From an uncultured bacterium (GTDB taxonomy: Bacteria; Desulfobacterota_D; UBA1144): a DNA stretch of 64,000 nucleotides. The position numbers and the translations under genes were made by a program. A model generated the notes under the pieces. It saw only the letters and a program-made list of their open reading frames with translations, searched no databases and had not been told where the DNA came from. Positions 16,648 to 24,663 of this stretch are shown one piece after another. How positions within the stretch are numbered: the first letter of the stretch is position 1; every line of letters starts with the position of its first letter. The stretch lies in NCBI GenBank assembly GCA_913050325.1, contig CAJWZP010000004.1, positions 1 to 64,000 on the forward strand, in the 5' to 3' direction.

Positions 16648-17112
16648 ATGAAAGATATTGAAAAAAATGAGATTTTAGATGCGCAAGAAAAATGGAAAAA
16701 GGGAATAATTGATATAGGTAATAAATATATAAATAATCTTAATTATGAAGAAAGAGCAATAGAGCATATTAAAGAATTATATGCCTATGGAGTAACTGAT
16801 GTATTATTTAAACCTACAAAAGTATCTAAAGTACAATTTAGATCTACATTCGAAGAAGCACTTTCATATTTTGTCGCTAGTAATTCAGTATGCTTAGAAG
16901 ATAAAGGATTTGCACTTGAGCCATGGATTGATGTTCGCTTTGAAAACTCTAATATTCTAATTCAAAAAAATACAGCACTAGCAATGGGAAATTATTTTTT
17001 TACAAATTCAGATTCCAAAGTATCAAAAGTTGAATATACATTTGGATATATAAAAATAAATGAAAAAATACTGATAAATCTTCATCATTCTTCTATACCT
17101 TTTCAAGTATAG
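16648..17112 (+). CDS. SnoaL/NTF2-like protein (often misannotated phosphoribosyl-AMP cyclohydrolase)
   Basis: The 154-residue soluble protein matches a proteobacterial family that begins AQEKWKKGIIDIG and continues IKELYAYGVTDVLFKPT, FRSTFEEALSYFV, ALAMGNYFFT, VEYTFGYIKI and INLHHSSIPF. The fold is SnoaL/NTF2-like. Family members are often labelled phosphoribosyl-AMP cyclohydrolase, but I see no HisI metal-binding motifs. The conserved His-His-Ser near the C terminus and the buried acidic residues suggest a small-molecule enzyme or binding pocket; the ligand is unknown. It stands alone behind its own promoter. Confidence 0.65.
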   Translation: MKDIEKNEILDAQEKWKKGIIDIGNKYINNLNYEERAIEHIKELYAYGVTDVLFKPTKVSKVQFRSTFEEALSYFVASNSVCLEDKGFALEPWIDVRFENSNILIQKNTALAMGNYFFTNSDSKVSKVEYTFGYIKINEKILINLHHSSIPFQV

Positions 17113-17209
17113 TTACTTTTTAGTTAGTATGTTACTTTTTTTATACTACTATCTTTTTTGTTAATAAATGGTTAATATTTTGTAAATTAATTTTATGGAG
17201 GTTGTTATT

Positions 17210-18604
17210 ATGGGAATGACAGCAGATCAAACTTTCTATCCTACGCCAAAAATGGCTATGGAAGCGCCACCTGAAGAGGTAGCATATATTGCAACATTGA
17301 ATGTTCATGGAAAACCAGATTCACTTTGTACAGTTGATGTGAATCCAAATTCATCTGATTATTTAAAAACAGTTAGTGAGTTGAGTTTGCCAAATATTGG
17401 TGATGAATTACATCATTTCGGATGGAATGCATGTAGTGCTCATTTATGTCCTTACAACCCTCATCCAGATGTAGAGAGGAGATATTTATTAATTCCTGGT
17501 CTAAGATCTTCAAGACTTTACATTGTAGATACAAAAGATGATCCTAGAAATCCAAAAATAATTAAAACTATCGAACCTGAAGAACTTATGGAAAAAACTG
17601 GATACAGTAGACCTCACACTATTCATTGTGGTCCAGAAGGAATTTATGTAAGTGCTCTAGGAGGTGGATCTAAAACTGGAGAAGGTCCAGGCGGGATTTT
17701 TCTAATAGATCATTTAACACTAGACATAAAAGGTCAATGGGAAAATGATAGAGGTTCTCAATACTATGCATATGATTTTTGGTGGCATTTAGGCCATGAT
17801 AGAGTTGTAACATCAGAATGGGCAACTCCTGATTTATTTGAAAATGGACTTAATCTTGAAGCTGCAGTTGGCGGTAAATATGGTCATAAACTACATATAT
17901 GGGACTTAAAAACACATAATCATCTACAGGAACTAGATTTAGGAAAAGAAAACCAAATGGTTCTTGAGTTAAGACCTTCAAAAAATCCAAAGAATACATA
18001 TGGATTTGTTGGCGTTGTAGTAAACACTCAAGACTTATCAGCTTCAATTTGGACCTGGTATTTAGATAAAGGTGAATGGAAAATTCAGAAAACTATTACA
18101 ATTCCTGCACAGCCTGCAGCGGCTGAAGATCTACCAGCACCACTTAAACAATTTGGTGCAGCTCCTCCCCTAATCACTGATATTAATTTATCTCTAGATG
18201 ATAAATTTTTATATGTATCATGCTGGGGAACTGGTGAGCTACATCAATATGATGTTAGTGATCCATTTAATCCAAAACAAACTGGATTAATAGAAATTGG
18301 TGGAGTTGCTAAGAAGAAGGCTCATCCTTCAGGAGCTCCAGCTTCTGGTGGCCCTCAGATGGTTGAGTTGAGCAGAGATGGTAAAAGAGTATATTTTACC
18401 AATTCTTTATATAGCAGCTGGGATGATCAATTTTATGATGATATAAAAGGATGGTTTGTTAAAGCTGATGTTAGTGAAAACGGTGGTTTTGAATTAGATA
18501 AAGATTTCTTTATGGATTTTGGAGATCAAAGAACACACCAAGTAAGACTACAAGGTGGTGACTCTTCATCTGATTCATTCTGTTTTCCAAACGAAGAAAA
18601 TTAA
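17210..18604 (+). CDS. Selenium-binding protein 56 family (SBP56; methanethiol-oxidase-like)
   Basis: I start at ATG 17210 (MGMTADQTFY) because GGAGG ends 8 bases upstream; the longer track start overlaps that site. The 464-residue beta-propeller matches SBP56/SELENBP1: FGWNACSAHLCPYNPHPDVE (the conserved Cys region), LLIPGLRSSRLYIVDT, SRPHTIHCGPEGIYVSALG, and the C-terminal QMVELSRDGKRVYFTNSLY and RTHQVRLQGGD. Relatives oxidise methanethiol to formaldehyde, sulfide and peroxide using copper (MtoX), fitting a marine DMSP-sulfur diet. No signal peptide is visible, whereas characterised MtoX is periplasmic, so substrate and location are inferred. A membrane protein follows after 8 bases. Confidence 0.9.
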   Translation: MGMTADQTFYPTPKMAMEAPPEEVAYIATLNVHGKPDSLCTVDVNPNSSDYLKTVSELSLPNIGDELHHFGWNACSAHLCPYNPHPDVERRYLLIPGLRSSRLYIVDTKDDPRNPKIIKTIEPEELMEKTGYSRPHTIHCGPEGIYVSALGGGSKTGEGPGGIFLIDHLTLDIKGQWENDRGSQYYAYDFWWHLGHDRVVTSEWATPDLFENGLNLEAAVGGKYGHKLHIWDLKTHNHLQELDLGKENQMVLELRPSKNPKNTYGFVGVVVNTQDLSASIWTWYLDKGEWKIQKTITIPAQPAAAEDLPAPLKQFGAAPPLITDINLSLDDKFLYVSCWGTGELHQYDVSDPFNPKQTGLIEIGGVAKKKAHPSGAPASGGPQMVELSRDGKRVYFTNSLYSSWDDQFYDDIKGWFVKADVSENGGFELDKDFFMDFGDQRTHQVRLQGGDSSSDSFCFPNEEN

Positions 18605-18612
18605 GATCAGCA

Positions 18613-19215
18613 ATGGATCATTTTCATTACGGTTTTTTTATACTCTTAGGGTTATATCATGGGGTCAATCCTGGAATGGGTTGGCTCTTTAGTGTTGCAA
18701 TTGCAATGCAAAGAGAATCAACTAAGACAATATTTGTTAGCCACCTACCTATCGCTATTGGCCATTTATTATCTTTGATTGCAACAATTGTTATTTATTA
18801 CTTAATAAGTGACATAATAACTCCAAAAGTTAGTAAGGTTTTTTTTAGTCTTTTATTGATCGGCTTTGGTGTTTATAAATTAATAGATAGAAGTCATTTC
18901 ACATGGACAAAAATGAATGTAAATAACTATGACCTTGCATTATGGTCTTTTCTTATGGCTTCTTCTCATGGTGCCGGTTTAATGCTCATACCTGGATTTA
19001 ATTATGAGGGTGACCACATGATACATCATCTTGAACATTTTGGGTTTTTAGCCTTAGGTGTTCATACATTGGCAATGCTTATCACTTCAATTATTTTAGC
19101 TTTCACTGTTTACAAACTTATAGGATTAAGGATTTTAAGATCAAGCTGGATAAATTTTGATTATATATGGTCTTTTGTATTAATTATTGGTGGACTTTTT
19201 ATATTCTTTGTTTAA
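18613..19215 (+). CDS. Multi-pass membrane protein linked to SBP56
   Basis: The 200-residue product has about six membrane segments. Two contain conserved-looking His-Gly motifs: LLGLYHGVNPGMGWLF at the N terminus and MASSHGAGLMLIP in the middle. A His-rich loop (GDHMIHHLEHFGF) follows. This pattern recalls HupE/UreJ- or NiCoT-like metal permeases, but the HX4DH signature of nickel transporters is absent and I cannot assign a family. It lies 8 bases after the SBP56 gene and is surely cotranscribed, so it may supply or handle the metal (copper) or the substrate of SBP56. Its end overlaps the convergent lipoprotein gene by 36 bases. Confidence 0.65.
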   Translation: MDHFHYGFFILLGLYHGVNPGMGWLFSVAIAMQRESTKTIFVSHLPIAIGHLLSLIATIVIYYLISDIITPKVSKVFFSLLLIGFGVYKLIDRSHFTWTKMNVNNYDLALWSFLMASSHGAGLMLIPGFNYEGDHMIHHLEHFGFLALGVHTLAMLITSIILAFTVYKLIGLRILRSSWINFDYIWSFVLIIGGLFIFFV

Positions 19216-19572
19216 TTGATATTTTTTTTTAATATTTACAATAACTCTTTTGGGGTTAAACTTGGTTTCAAAAATAATACAAGGATAGGAAACAACTGCC
19301 TTAGAAATTTTATTTTCTTTAATTTCATCAAGATTAATATATAAAATATTTTTCCTAATTTCATAAGATGAAAATCTATAAAAATATCTAGGGCTTGGTC
19401 TGGATCCATCAAAAATAATAATTTTATTGTTCTTTATTACTAAATCAACGTTCTCATATTTTATTGAGCAATTATTTTCTGATGATAATACATTTATTTT
19501 ATTTGTTTCGTTACAAGATAAAATTAAAAAGAAAAATAATAGCAATTTTTTAAAAATTATTTTTGACCTCAA
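19180..19572 (-). CDS. Hypothetical lipoprotein
   Basis: The 130-residue product has a lipoprotein signal with lipobox LILSC at residues 15-19. The mature part is a small beta-rich domain (KYENVDLVIKNNKIIIFD, KAVVSYPCIIFETKF) with a Lys-rich end. No family is recognised. It is encoded directly downstream of the subtilase autotransporter, whose end it overlaps by 23 bases, and is thus part of the same minus-strand operon. Confidence 0.6.
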   Translation of the reverse strand: MRSKIIFKKLLLFFFLILSCNETNKINVLSSENNCSIKYENVDLVIKNNKIIIFDGSRPSPRYFYRFSSYEIRKNILYINLDEIKENKISKAVVSYPCIIFETKFNPKRVIVNIKKKYQLNKEYKKSTNN

Positions 19573-21949
19573 CTAACAAAATTTTATGACTGTTTTTACT
19601 TATATGGCCACCATTTTCGATTAATAGACCGCCGAGTTTGTATTCTAAAGTTCCATTAACTAAATTATATGAAACTTCATAATTAATTTCTCTTGAATCT
19701 GGCTCCAAATCATATTTTATTTTTTCACCATATATATTCCCACTAGAGTCTGCAAATTTAGGAATATCTAGAGAAAAAGAGCCACTATTTGCTCTAAGAG
19801 GCTGATGAATCAATAATGAAATAAAATTATCTGAATGATGATTAATAAGTTTCTCTATTACTAAAAACCAAGACGAAGTGCGAATATTATCAAAATTTGA
19901 AAACATCGATTCATTATCAGTATCAATATTCGTATTTGCAAAGAAAAAATTTGCTGAAAATTTATAAGTATTTATTGAATTTGAATATGAAACTGATAAA
20001 AAGTTTGTTTTTGAGTCTTTAATTGTAAAGGCGCCTGAGGACATAGATCCTAGAAAAGATGTTGGCTCATAAAATAATCCATATTCTATGCCAAATGTAG
20101 AGTTGTCTGATTTAAATTCTATTTTAGACAGTCCTAAATATGAATTATTTTGTTTAAAATTTTTTTTATTATAATCATATGGGATCTGGGTTTCAAAAAA
20201 TAAATTATATGAAAATATATCTGAAAATTCTTTTGAGAAGTTAAAACTTTGAGAAATTCCATTTAAAGCTATTAAAGGATTTTGAAATGATTGATTTGTA
20301 TAAAAATAATCAAATTCTCTTTCAGAGGTAAGGTTAAAGAATGTATTTGAATAACTATAATTATATGAAAAATTGAAGGTTGAATCTATATAATTAATAC
20401 TAAAATTATTAAAATAATTGTTGTTATAATTATCAAACAAATCTATGTCTTTAAAATTATAGTCTTCAACAAATTCTATATAAATATTTTTTGTCAAAAA
20501 AACTCTATTTTGGAATGTATTATCAAAAAAAATTAATTTTTCTAAATTAGAACCTTGATATTTATCGCCTTCTATAAAATTAGATAAACTTAAATAAAAT
20601 GTAGCATTATCATATGAGTCAAAAACCGCAACCATTGAAGAAAGTGAATCAAATAAATTAGATTGTTTTTTAACTTTATTATTTTTAATAACTCTGGTAC
20701 CAAATACATTTGAAAATTTTATTTTTGAATTATTCACATTATGGAATTGTGAATTATTAAAATTATTACCTGCTGTAGATAGTGATAAGACTTCAATAGG
20801 TTTTGTGGCAGAATCTAAATCAAGCTTTCCATGACCAAATACTGCAGATGAATATGAGTTTCCATCTGTATCAGTTAAGCCATCTGTAGAAGCAGTTGTA
20901 AGGAGTCTATCAACTATTTGCTCAGCGCTCAGAGTTGGAAAAGTCTCTATTAATACTGCTATAGCACCTGTGACATGAGGAGCAGCCATAGATGTGCCAC
21001 TAAGACTTGTATAACCCGAATTATCATCTTCGTCTGCACTCAAAATTGACACTCCTGGAGCAGCTATACACCAATCTGCTGCGACTCCGCATCTATTTGA
21101 AAAATTTGCCTCATTTCCGTTTGTATCTATTGCCATCACAGCAATCCATAACTCCTTAATATTCGTATAATGATAAGGTAAACCTGATCTTACAGAGGGT
21201 TGAGTTGCATAATCGTTCCCAGTTGCCCAAACCTGGATTATATTATTGCTTACCATACTTTCATAACCATCAACCTCTGTACTAATAGAAGCCTCAATAG
21301 TTGACTTATTAACACTTGTTACTGCTGTTGTACCACCCCAACTGTGGTTAGCTACTTTTACATTTGCACTAATAGCTCTATTTGATGCATCTTGAATAAC
21401 CGTGTTAGTTCCTGCATCAACAAAAAAACCATCATCCTTAAGTATTTGATATGATTGTATAGAAGTTACTCCATAAGCTATTCCGTGCATTCCAGTATCA
21501 TTTTTATTTGCAGATATTATTCCTGTAACATGCGTTCCGTGTCCATCTTGATCCTGAATGGTTGAATTAGAGTCTTGATAATTATATCCACTAATATTTT
21601 TTCCAGAAAATTCAGTGTGCGAGGTATTAATGCCAGTATCAAAAACACCTACTACTGTTCCTTCACCAGATAATTCTCTTGAATAAGCATCTGAGGAATT
21701 TGAATCACCTACACCATAGTTATATTGATATTCAGATGTTTCATAAATACTACTTGACTGACGAGCAGGATAGCAACCAGAGTAAGTACTACCATTATAT
21801 GAACAAGCAGCAGAGCCAGAATTAATTCCAGAAGAACCACCACCACCTGAGCATCCAAATAACATTAAAGATAAAAATATGAAAATTATAAATTTAATAC
21901 TTTCTGATATATTTAGATGTTTTTTTGGAAAAAAATTCACCATTATCAA
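19550..21949 (-). CDS. Lipidated subtilisin-like (S8) autotransporter serine protease
   Basis: This 799-residue protein starts with a lipoprotein signal (LSLMLFGCSGGGGSSG). The S8 catalytic domain spans residues ~75-385, with Asp in VVGVFDTGINTSHTEF, His in QDGHGTHVTGIIS and Ser in LSGTSMAAPHVTGAIAVL. The last ~400 residues are Asn/Phe/Tyr/Ser-rich alternating strands ending in VEVKNNF, a terminal aromatic as in outer-membrane barrels. The layout matches NalP/SphB1-type lipidated autotransporters, which are held on the cell surface and process other surface proteins. No clear linker or other passenger domain is visible. It overlaps the MORN gene by 56 bases and the downstream lipoprotein gene by 23. 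Confidence 0.85.
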   Translation of the reverse strand: MIMVNFFPKKHLNISESIKFIIFIFLSLMLFGCSGGGGSSGINSGSAACSYNGSTYSGCYPARQSSSIYETSEYQYNYGVGDSNSSDAYSRELSGEGTVVGVFDTGINTSHTEFSGKNISGYNYQDSNSTIQDQDGHGTHVTGIISANKNDTGMHGIAYGVTSIQSYQILKDDGFFVDAGTNTVIQDASNRAISANVKVANHSWGGTTAVTSVNKSTIEASISTEVDGYESMVSNNIIQVWATGNDYATQPSVRSGLPYHYTNIKELWIAVMAIDTNGNEANFSNRCGVAADWCIAAPGVSILSADEDDNSGYTSLSGTSMAAPHVTGAIAVLIETFPTLSAEQIVDRLLTTASTDGLTDTDGNSYSSAVFGHGKLDLDSATKPIEVLSLSTAGNNFNNSQFHNVNNSKIKFSNVFGTRVIKNNKVKKQSNLFDSLSSMVAVFDSYDNATFYLSLSNFIEGDKYQGSNLEKLIFFDNTFQNRVFLTKNIYIEFVEDYNFKDIDLFDNYNNNYFNNFSINYIDSTFNFSYNYSYSNTFFNLTSEREFDYFYTNQSFQNPLIALNGISQSFNFSKEFSDIFSYNLFFETQIPYDYNKKNFKQNNSYLGLSKIEFKSDNSTFGIEYGLFYEPTSFLGSMSSGAFTIKDSKTNFLSVSYSNSINTYKFSANFFFANTNIDTDNESMFSNFDNIRTSSWFLVIEKLINHHSDNFISLLIHQPLRANSGSFSLDIPKFADSSGNIYGEKIKYDLEPDSREINYEVSYNLVNGTLEYKLGGLLIENGGHISKNSHKILLVEVKNNF

Positions 21950-22373
21950 AATTATAAATAATATTTTTTAAAGTTGTTTTTTTTCTAAACCTTTTTTTTA
22001 TTCTCAGCATCCAAGGGTCATAGGAAGAATCATGGTTTTCTATTATTTCACCATAAGACCATACTGATATTGCTTTAGACCCATCAAGAAAGTGATATTC
22101 TGCTGTTCCATGCTCTTTCCCTTCAATCCAATTACATTTAATGAATTCACCTGAAGAATATATCATCTTACCTACTCCGTGTTGTTTTCCGTTTTTCCAT
22201 TCACCGTAATATTTAGATCCGTCAGAGTATTTATAAATACCTTTTCCTTCTCTACGTCCATTTTTATACAGTCCAATATAACTTTCCCCATTTGAATACT
22301 TCACGAGTCCCAATCCAGAAAGTTTTCCAGACATATTTTTTATTCCTAACTTTAGAATAATTTTTTTTGACAT
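21894..22373 (-). CDS. MORN-repeat protein
   Basis: The 159-residue product contains four MORN-type repeats between residues ~18 and 110, with signatures YSNGESYIGLYKNGRREGKG, YKYSDGSKYYGEWKNGKQHG and YSSGEFIKCNWIEGKEHG. The C-terminal ~45 residues are basic. MORN repeats form elongated beta-sheets that bind lipids or proteins. No signal peptide is obvious. The ATG overlaps the stop of an upstream CxxC small gene (TAATG), and its 3' end overlaps the autotransporter start by 56 bases, so all are on one message. Function in the operon is unknown. Confidence 0.82.
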   Translation of the reverse strand: MSKKIILKLGIKNMSGKLSGLGLVKYSNGESYIGLYKNGRREGKGIYKYSDGSKYYGEWKNGKQHGVGKMIYSSGEFIKCNWIEGKEHGTAEYHFLDGSKAISVWSYGEIIENHDSSYDPWMLRIKKRFRKKTTLKNIIYNFDNGEFFSKKTSKYIRKY

Positions 22374-22618
22374 TAATCTCCTCCTCCAATATCAAAAAAT
22401 AAATTTTTTCTTATCAGCGTCGTTCCACAATCATCACAATATGAAATTTTTGAAAACTCTTCTTTTGTAAAATGATTAATTTTTTTAATTTTTTTTGGAG
22501 CATCCTTAAAGACCATACAATTAAGACAATAGTTTTTTCTTAAAGAATCTTTGGATGTAAAAGTAATATGCGGTAAAGAAAGTTTTATATTTTTATTAGT
22601 TTTTTTATGATTAGTTAT
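22373..22618 (-). CDS. Overlooked small CxxC...CxxC protein, apparently with a non-standard ATA start
   Basis: This frame is missing from the ORF track because it has no ATG, GTG or TTG near its beginning. It codes for 81 residues with two cysteine pairs (NYCLNCMVF and SYCDDCGTTL) that could bind one zinc. Its TAA overlaps the MORN gene ATG (TAATG). A GGAG site lies 8 bases before an ATA codon in frame, and the codon before that is a stop, so ATA at 22618 is the best start unless there is a sequencing error. No family is recognised. A start at the internal Met (CMVF) would lose the first cysteine pair. Confidence 0.5.
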   Translation of the reverse strand: MTNHKKTNKNIKLSLPHITFTSKDSLRKNYCLNCMVFKDAPKKIKKINHFTKEEFSKISYCDDCGTTLIRKNLFFDIGGGD

Positions 22619-22702
22619 TTTTTAATACTCCTAACCCCTATAAAACCATACTAATAAAAAAAATTATGAAAGTCTACAAAAATTTTAAAAAGTAAAAAAG
22701 GC

Positions 22703-22782
22703 AAAAAAAAAGATTGAGTTTTAGTGCTAATCTCTTAGCTTTCTACGTGATCCAATCAATATTGAATCTAACTCAACCTGAT
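22703..22782 (-). ncRNA. Candidate small RNA with three-way junction and U-run terminator
   Basis: Read on the minus strand, an RNA of about 80 nt starting near 22782 can form three stems. The outer stem is AGGTTGAGTT/AACTCAATCT (22770-22779 with 22711-22720). Stem A is GATTC/GGATC (22764-22768 with 22749-22753). Stem B is GCTAA-GAGA-TTAGC, closed by a GNRA tetraloop (22726-22739). U-tract bases follow directly (22703-22710). The outer stem and stem A each contain one G-U pair that would be an A-C mismatch on the plus strand, so the minus strand is favoured. A good promoter lies upstream. It could act as an independent RNA or as a leader attenuator for the CxxC-MORN-protease operon. Confidence 0.55.
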
Positions 22783-22788
22783 GCATAC

Positions 22789-22817
22789 AGTATAAAGGAT
22801 AATTAAACGAATATCAA
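22789..22817 (-). promoter_or_regulatory. Sigma-70 promoter for the candidate small RNA
   Basis: On the minus strand TTGATA (22817-22812) and TATACT (22794-22789) are separated by exactly 17 bases, each one base from consensus. Transcription would begin about 6-7 bases downstream, at 22782, right at the base of the outer stem of the candidate RNA. The spacer 22619-22932 holds no other gene that I can see. Confidence 0.55.
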
Positions 22818-22932
22818 CAAGAAATGTAAAATAATTGTAAGTAGCTTAAATTGTTGATTTTTTATGTAATTTAAATTATCTATTGAAATTAAAAAAAGAA
22901 TTACTAACTTATAATAATGGAGGTAAAAAATT

Positions 22933-23313
22933 ATGAACATGATTTTACGAGATCACTTTTTTGATAGTTTTTTCAACAATTTTGGTAAATTTGAAAGAGA
23001 TATCTCTCATTATGATATTATTGAAAATGAGGAATCTTTTAACATTCAGATCGAACTGGCTGGTATAAGAAAAGAGCATCTTTCAATAAAAGTTCATGAA
23101 AGTCACCTCATCATAAAAGCTGATAACAAAAAAGCAAATGAAAAAGTTGATGGTGATTACAGAGTGCATAAAAGATATGAAAAATCTTTTAAACTTCACT
23201 CGGATATAGATCAAGAGAAAATATCATGCAAATTAGAAAATGGTATTTTATCAATAAACCTTCCAAAGTTCGAAAAAAGACAGCCAAAAGAAATTAAAGT
23301 CGAAGTAAAATAA
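22933..23313 (+). CDS. Small heat shock protein, Hsp20/alpha-crystallin family
   Basis: The 126-residue ATP-independent chaperone has a short N-terminal arm (ILRDHFFDSFFNNFGKF) and an alpha-crystallin domain from about residue 29 to 117 (ESFNIQIELAGIRKEHLSI, LIIKADNKK, and the hallmark LENGILSINLPK). The tail contains a basic KEIKVEVK extension but no clear I-X-I motif. It binds unfolding proteins under heat or oxidative stress. A GGAGG site precedes the ATG. I see no convincing sigma-32 promoter; a TATAAT close to the ATG is too near to be its -10. Confidence 0.93.
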   Translation: MNMILRDHFFDSFFNNFGKFERDISHYDIIENEESFNIQIELAGIRKEHLSIKVHESHLIIKADNKKANEKVDGDYRVHKRYEKSFKLHSDIDQEKISCKLENGILSINLPKFEKRQPKEIKVEVK

Positions 23314-23315
23314 TA

Positions 23316-23348
23316 AAGCCTGGTCTAGAATATCTAGACCTCGCTTTT
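23316..23348. terminator. Bidirectional terminator between hsp20 and a lipoprotein gene
   Basis: GGTCTAGA (23322-23329) pairs perfectly with TCTAGACC (23333-23340) around a 3-base loop. The stem extends through AAGC/GCTT beyond a 2-base internal mismatch, and a T-rich tract follows. The AAGC arm and upstream A-rich sequence give the minus strand its own U-rich end, so it can serve both converging genes. Confidence 0.8.
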
Positions 23349-23631
23349 AATTTTTACATATATAACTTGTGTAACAACAACCTTGGCATGAAACAGTCCC
23401 TTTAACAGAAACTTTACCATTAACATCACACCACTCTCTTGCTAATTTATCGGCTTCACTTTCACTACCCAAAGGATATCTAATCCTGATATCATCGCCA
23501 TATGCATTAACGATTTTTACATCTTCTGTACATTGACCGATTTTATCTTTTAAAACAGTTTCATCATCATATGATGAACATCCGATTATTAAAAATAAAA
23601 AAAGAAATAAAACTAAATTAATTTTATTCAT
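23347..23631 (-). CDS. Hypothetical Cys-rich lipoprotein
   Basis: The 94-residue product has a lipobox, LIIGCSS (residues 15-21). The mature part has six cysteines, including SCQGCCYTSYICKN at the C terminus, and reads like a compact disulfide-stabilised domain (QCTEDVKIVNAYGDD, REWCDVNG). No family is recognised. It lies 14 bases downstream of the secreted protein at 23646 and ends in the shared terminator. Confidence 0.6.
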   Translation of the reverse strand: MNKINLVLFLFLFLIIGCSSYDDETVLKDKIGQCTEDVKIVNAYGDDIRIRYPLGSESEADKLAREWCDVNGKVSVKGTVSCQGCCYTSYICKN

Positions 23632-23645
23632 TATATTAAACTCCT

Positions 23646-24638
23646 TTAATTAATATTTTTTGCATTTAGTTGATCTACAATGTTTCTAGCAGCAGACTCT
23701 GAAGGATCTAATAAAGCTTTTTTAATTGCAGTTAAATCATCTTTTTCGTAAACGGTTGATGTCAAAGGTCCTATAGATGCTATAACTCTTGGCAATTTAG
23801 ATTGAATGTCCCAAACTTGACTTTGAACTGACACTGTTAACTCCCTACCCTGATTAGAATCTATTGTTGATTTAATTCCAATATCCAAAGTTCCTAGTGC
23901 AAAGTAATCAATATCACACTTTTTAACTGCATTAATTACTTCACGTCTTACATCAGATGTCATAGATTCATTTTCCACAATATTCTGTGATATTTCACTT
24001 AATTCTGGCCCACCACACTGAATTACAATATCAGAATAAGAAATGACCTCAAAGCCAGCAGTTGATAGGATATTTGTAATTGCTGTATCTATAAAACTTG
24101 GATTTGAAGCTTTAAAAGAATAGTCAGCGGATTTTCTTTCAACATATTGATTATTAAAATTTAAATTTTTAAAATCTATAACCTTCTCAGCTTGCTTTGA
24201 AATAAATATAAAAGTAAATGGACTACCGTTTCCTGACGCTGTTTGACCGGCTTTTGATAGAAAGCTTAGTCTAGCATTTACAGCAGTATCATTAATCTTT
24301 CCTCTAGCATAGACGGTAAAAGTTTTTAACTCACTTTTCACATTAACATCAACAACAGAAAGAGATGTAAAAAATTTATCAATTTCTGGAACTATTTGAC
24401 TTTCAACTCTCAGATATTGTTTCATTTTTGCATCACTAAAACTAGATGTATATGATTGCCACATGTTTTCTTTGATTTTTAACAAAGCCTTATCAATATC
24501 TTCTGATTTAGGCTTCTTAAAGAAAAAACCAGGTTCGTAACTCATGGTATAAGAGGACTTTATTTCAATTTCTCTAGAATTGACAGTTAATGAAATGAAA
24601 TTAAAAAAGATAAAAAAAAATAAAAAAATTGATTTCAT
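23646..24638 (-). CDS. Hypothetical secreted protein (330 aa)
   Basis: A signal peptide (MKSIFLFFFIFFNFISLTVNS) is followed by a ~310-residue periplasmic protein. An N-terminal helical part (KALLKIKENMWQSYTSSF) leads into alternating segments, including DIDYFALGTLDIGIKSTIDS and VSVQSQVWDIQSKLPRVIAS. The latter resembles the LPP20/FlgT- or CsgG-like folds that test lipoprotein-related activity, but the match is only by feel and I assign no family. A divergent lipoprotein gene starts 25 bases away, so the two may share a regulatory region and a role in the envelope. Confidence 0.6.
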   Translation of the reverse strand: MKSIFLFFFIFFNFISLTVNSREIEIKSSYTMSYEPGFFFKKPKSEDIDKALLKIKENMWQSYTSSFSDAKMKQYLRVESQIVPEIDKFFTSLSVVDVNVKSELKTFTVYARGKINDTAVNARLSFLSKAGQTASGNGSPFTFIFISKQAEKVIDFKNLNFNNQYVERKSADYSFKASNPSFIDTAITNILSTAGFEVISYSDIVIQCGGPELSEISQNIVENESMTSDVRREVINAVKKCDIDYFALGTLDIGIKSTIDSNQGRELTVSVQSQVWDIQSKLPRVIASIGPLTSTVYEKDDLTAIKKALLDPSESAARNIVDQLNAKNIN

Positions 24639-24663
24639 TTATATATAATTATACACATTAAAA

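Noticed and set aside
22883-22915. TTGAAA...TATAAT as the hsp20 promoter
   Set aside because: The spacer is 21 bases and the -10 would place the start after the ribosome site.
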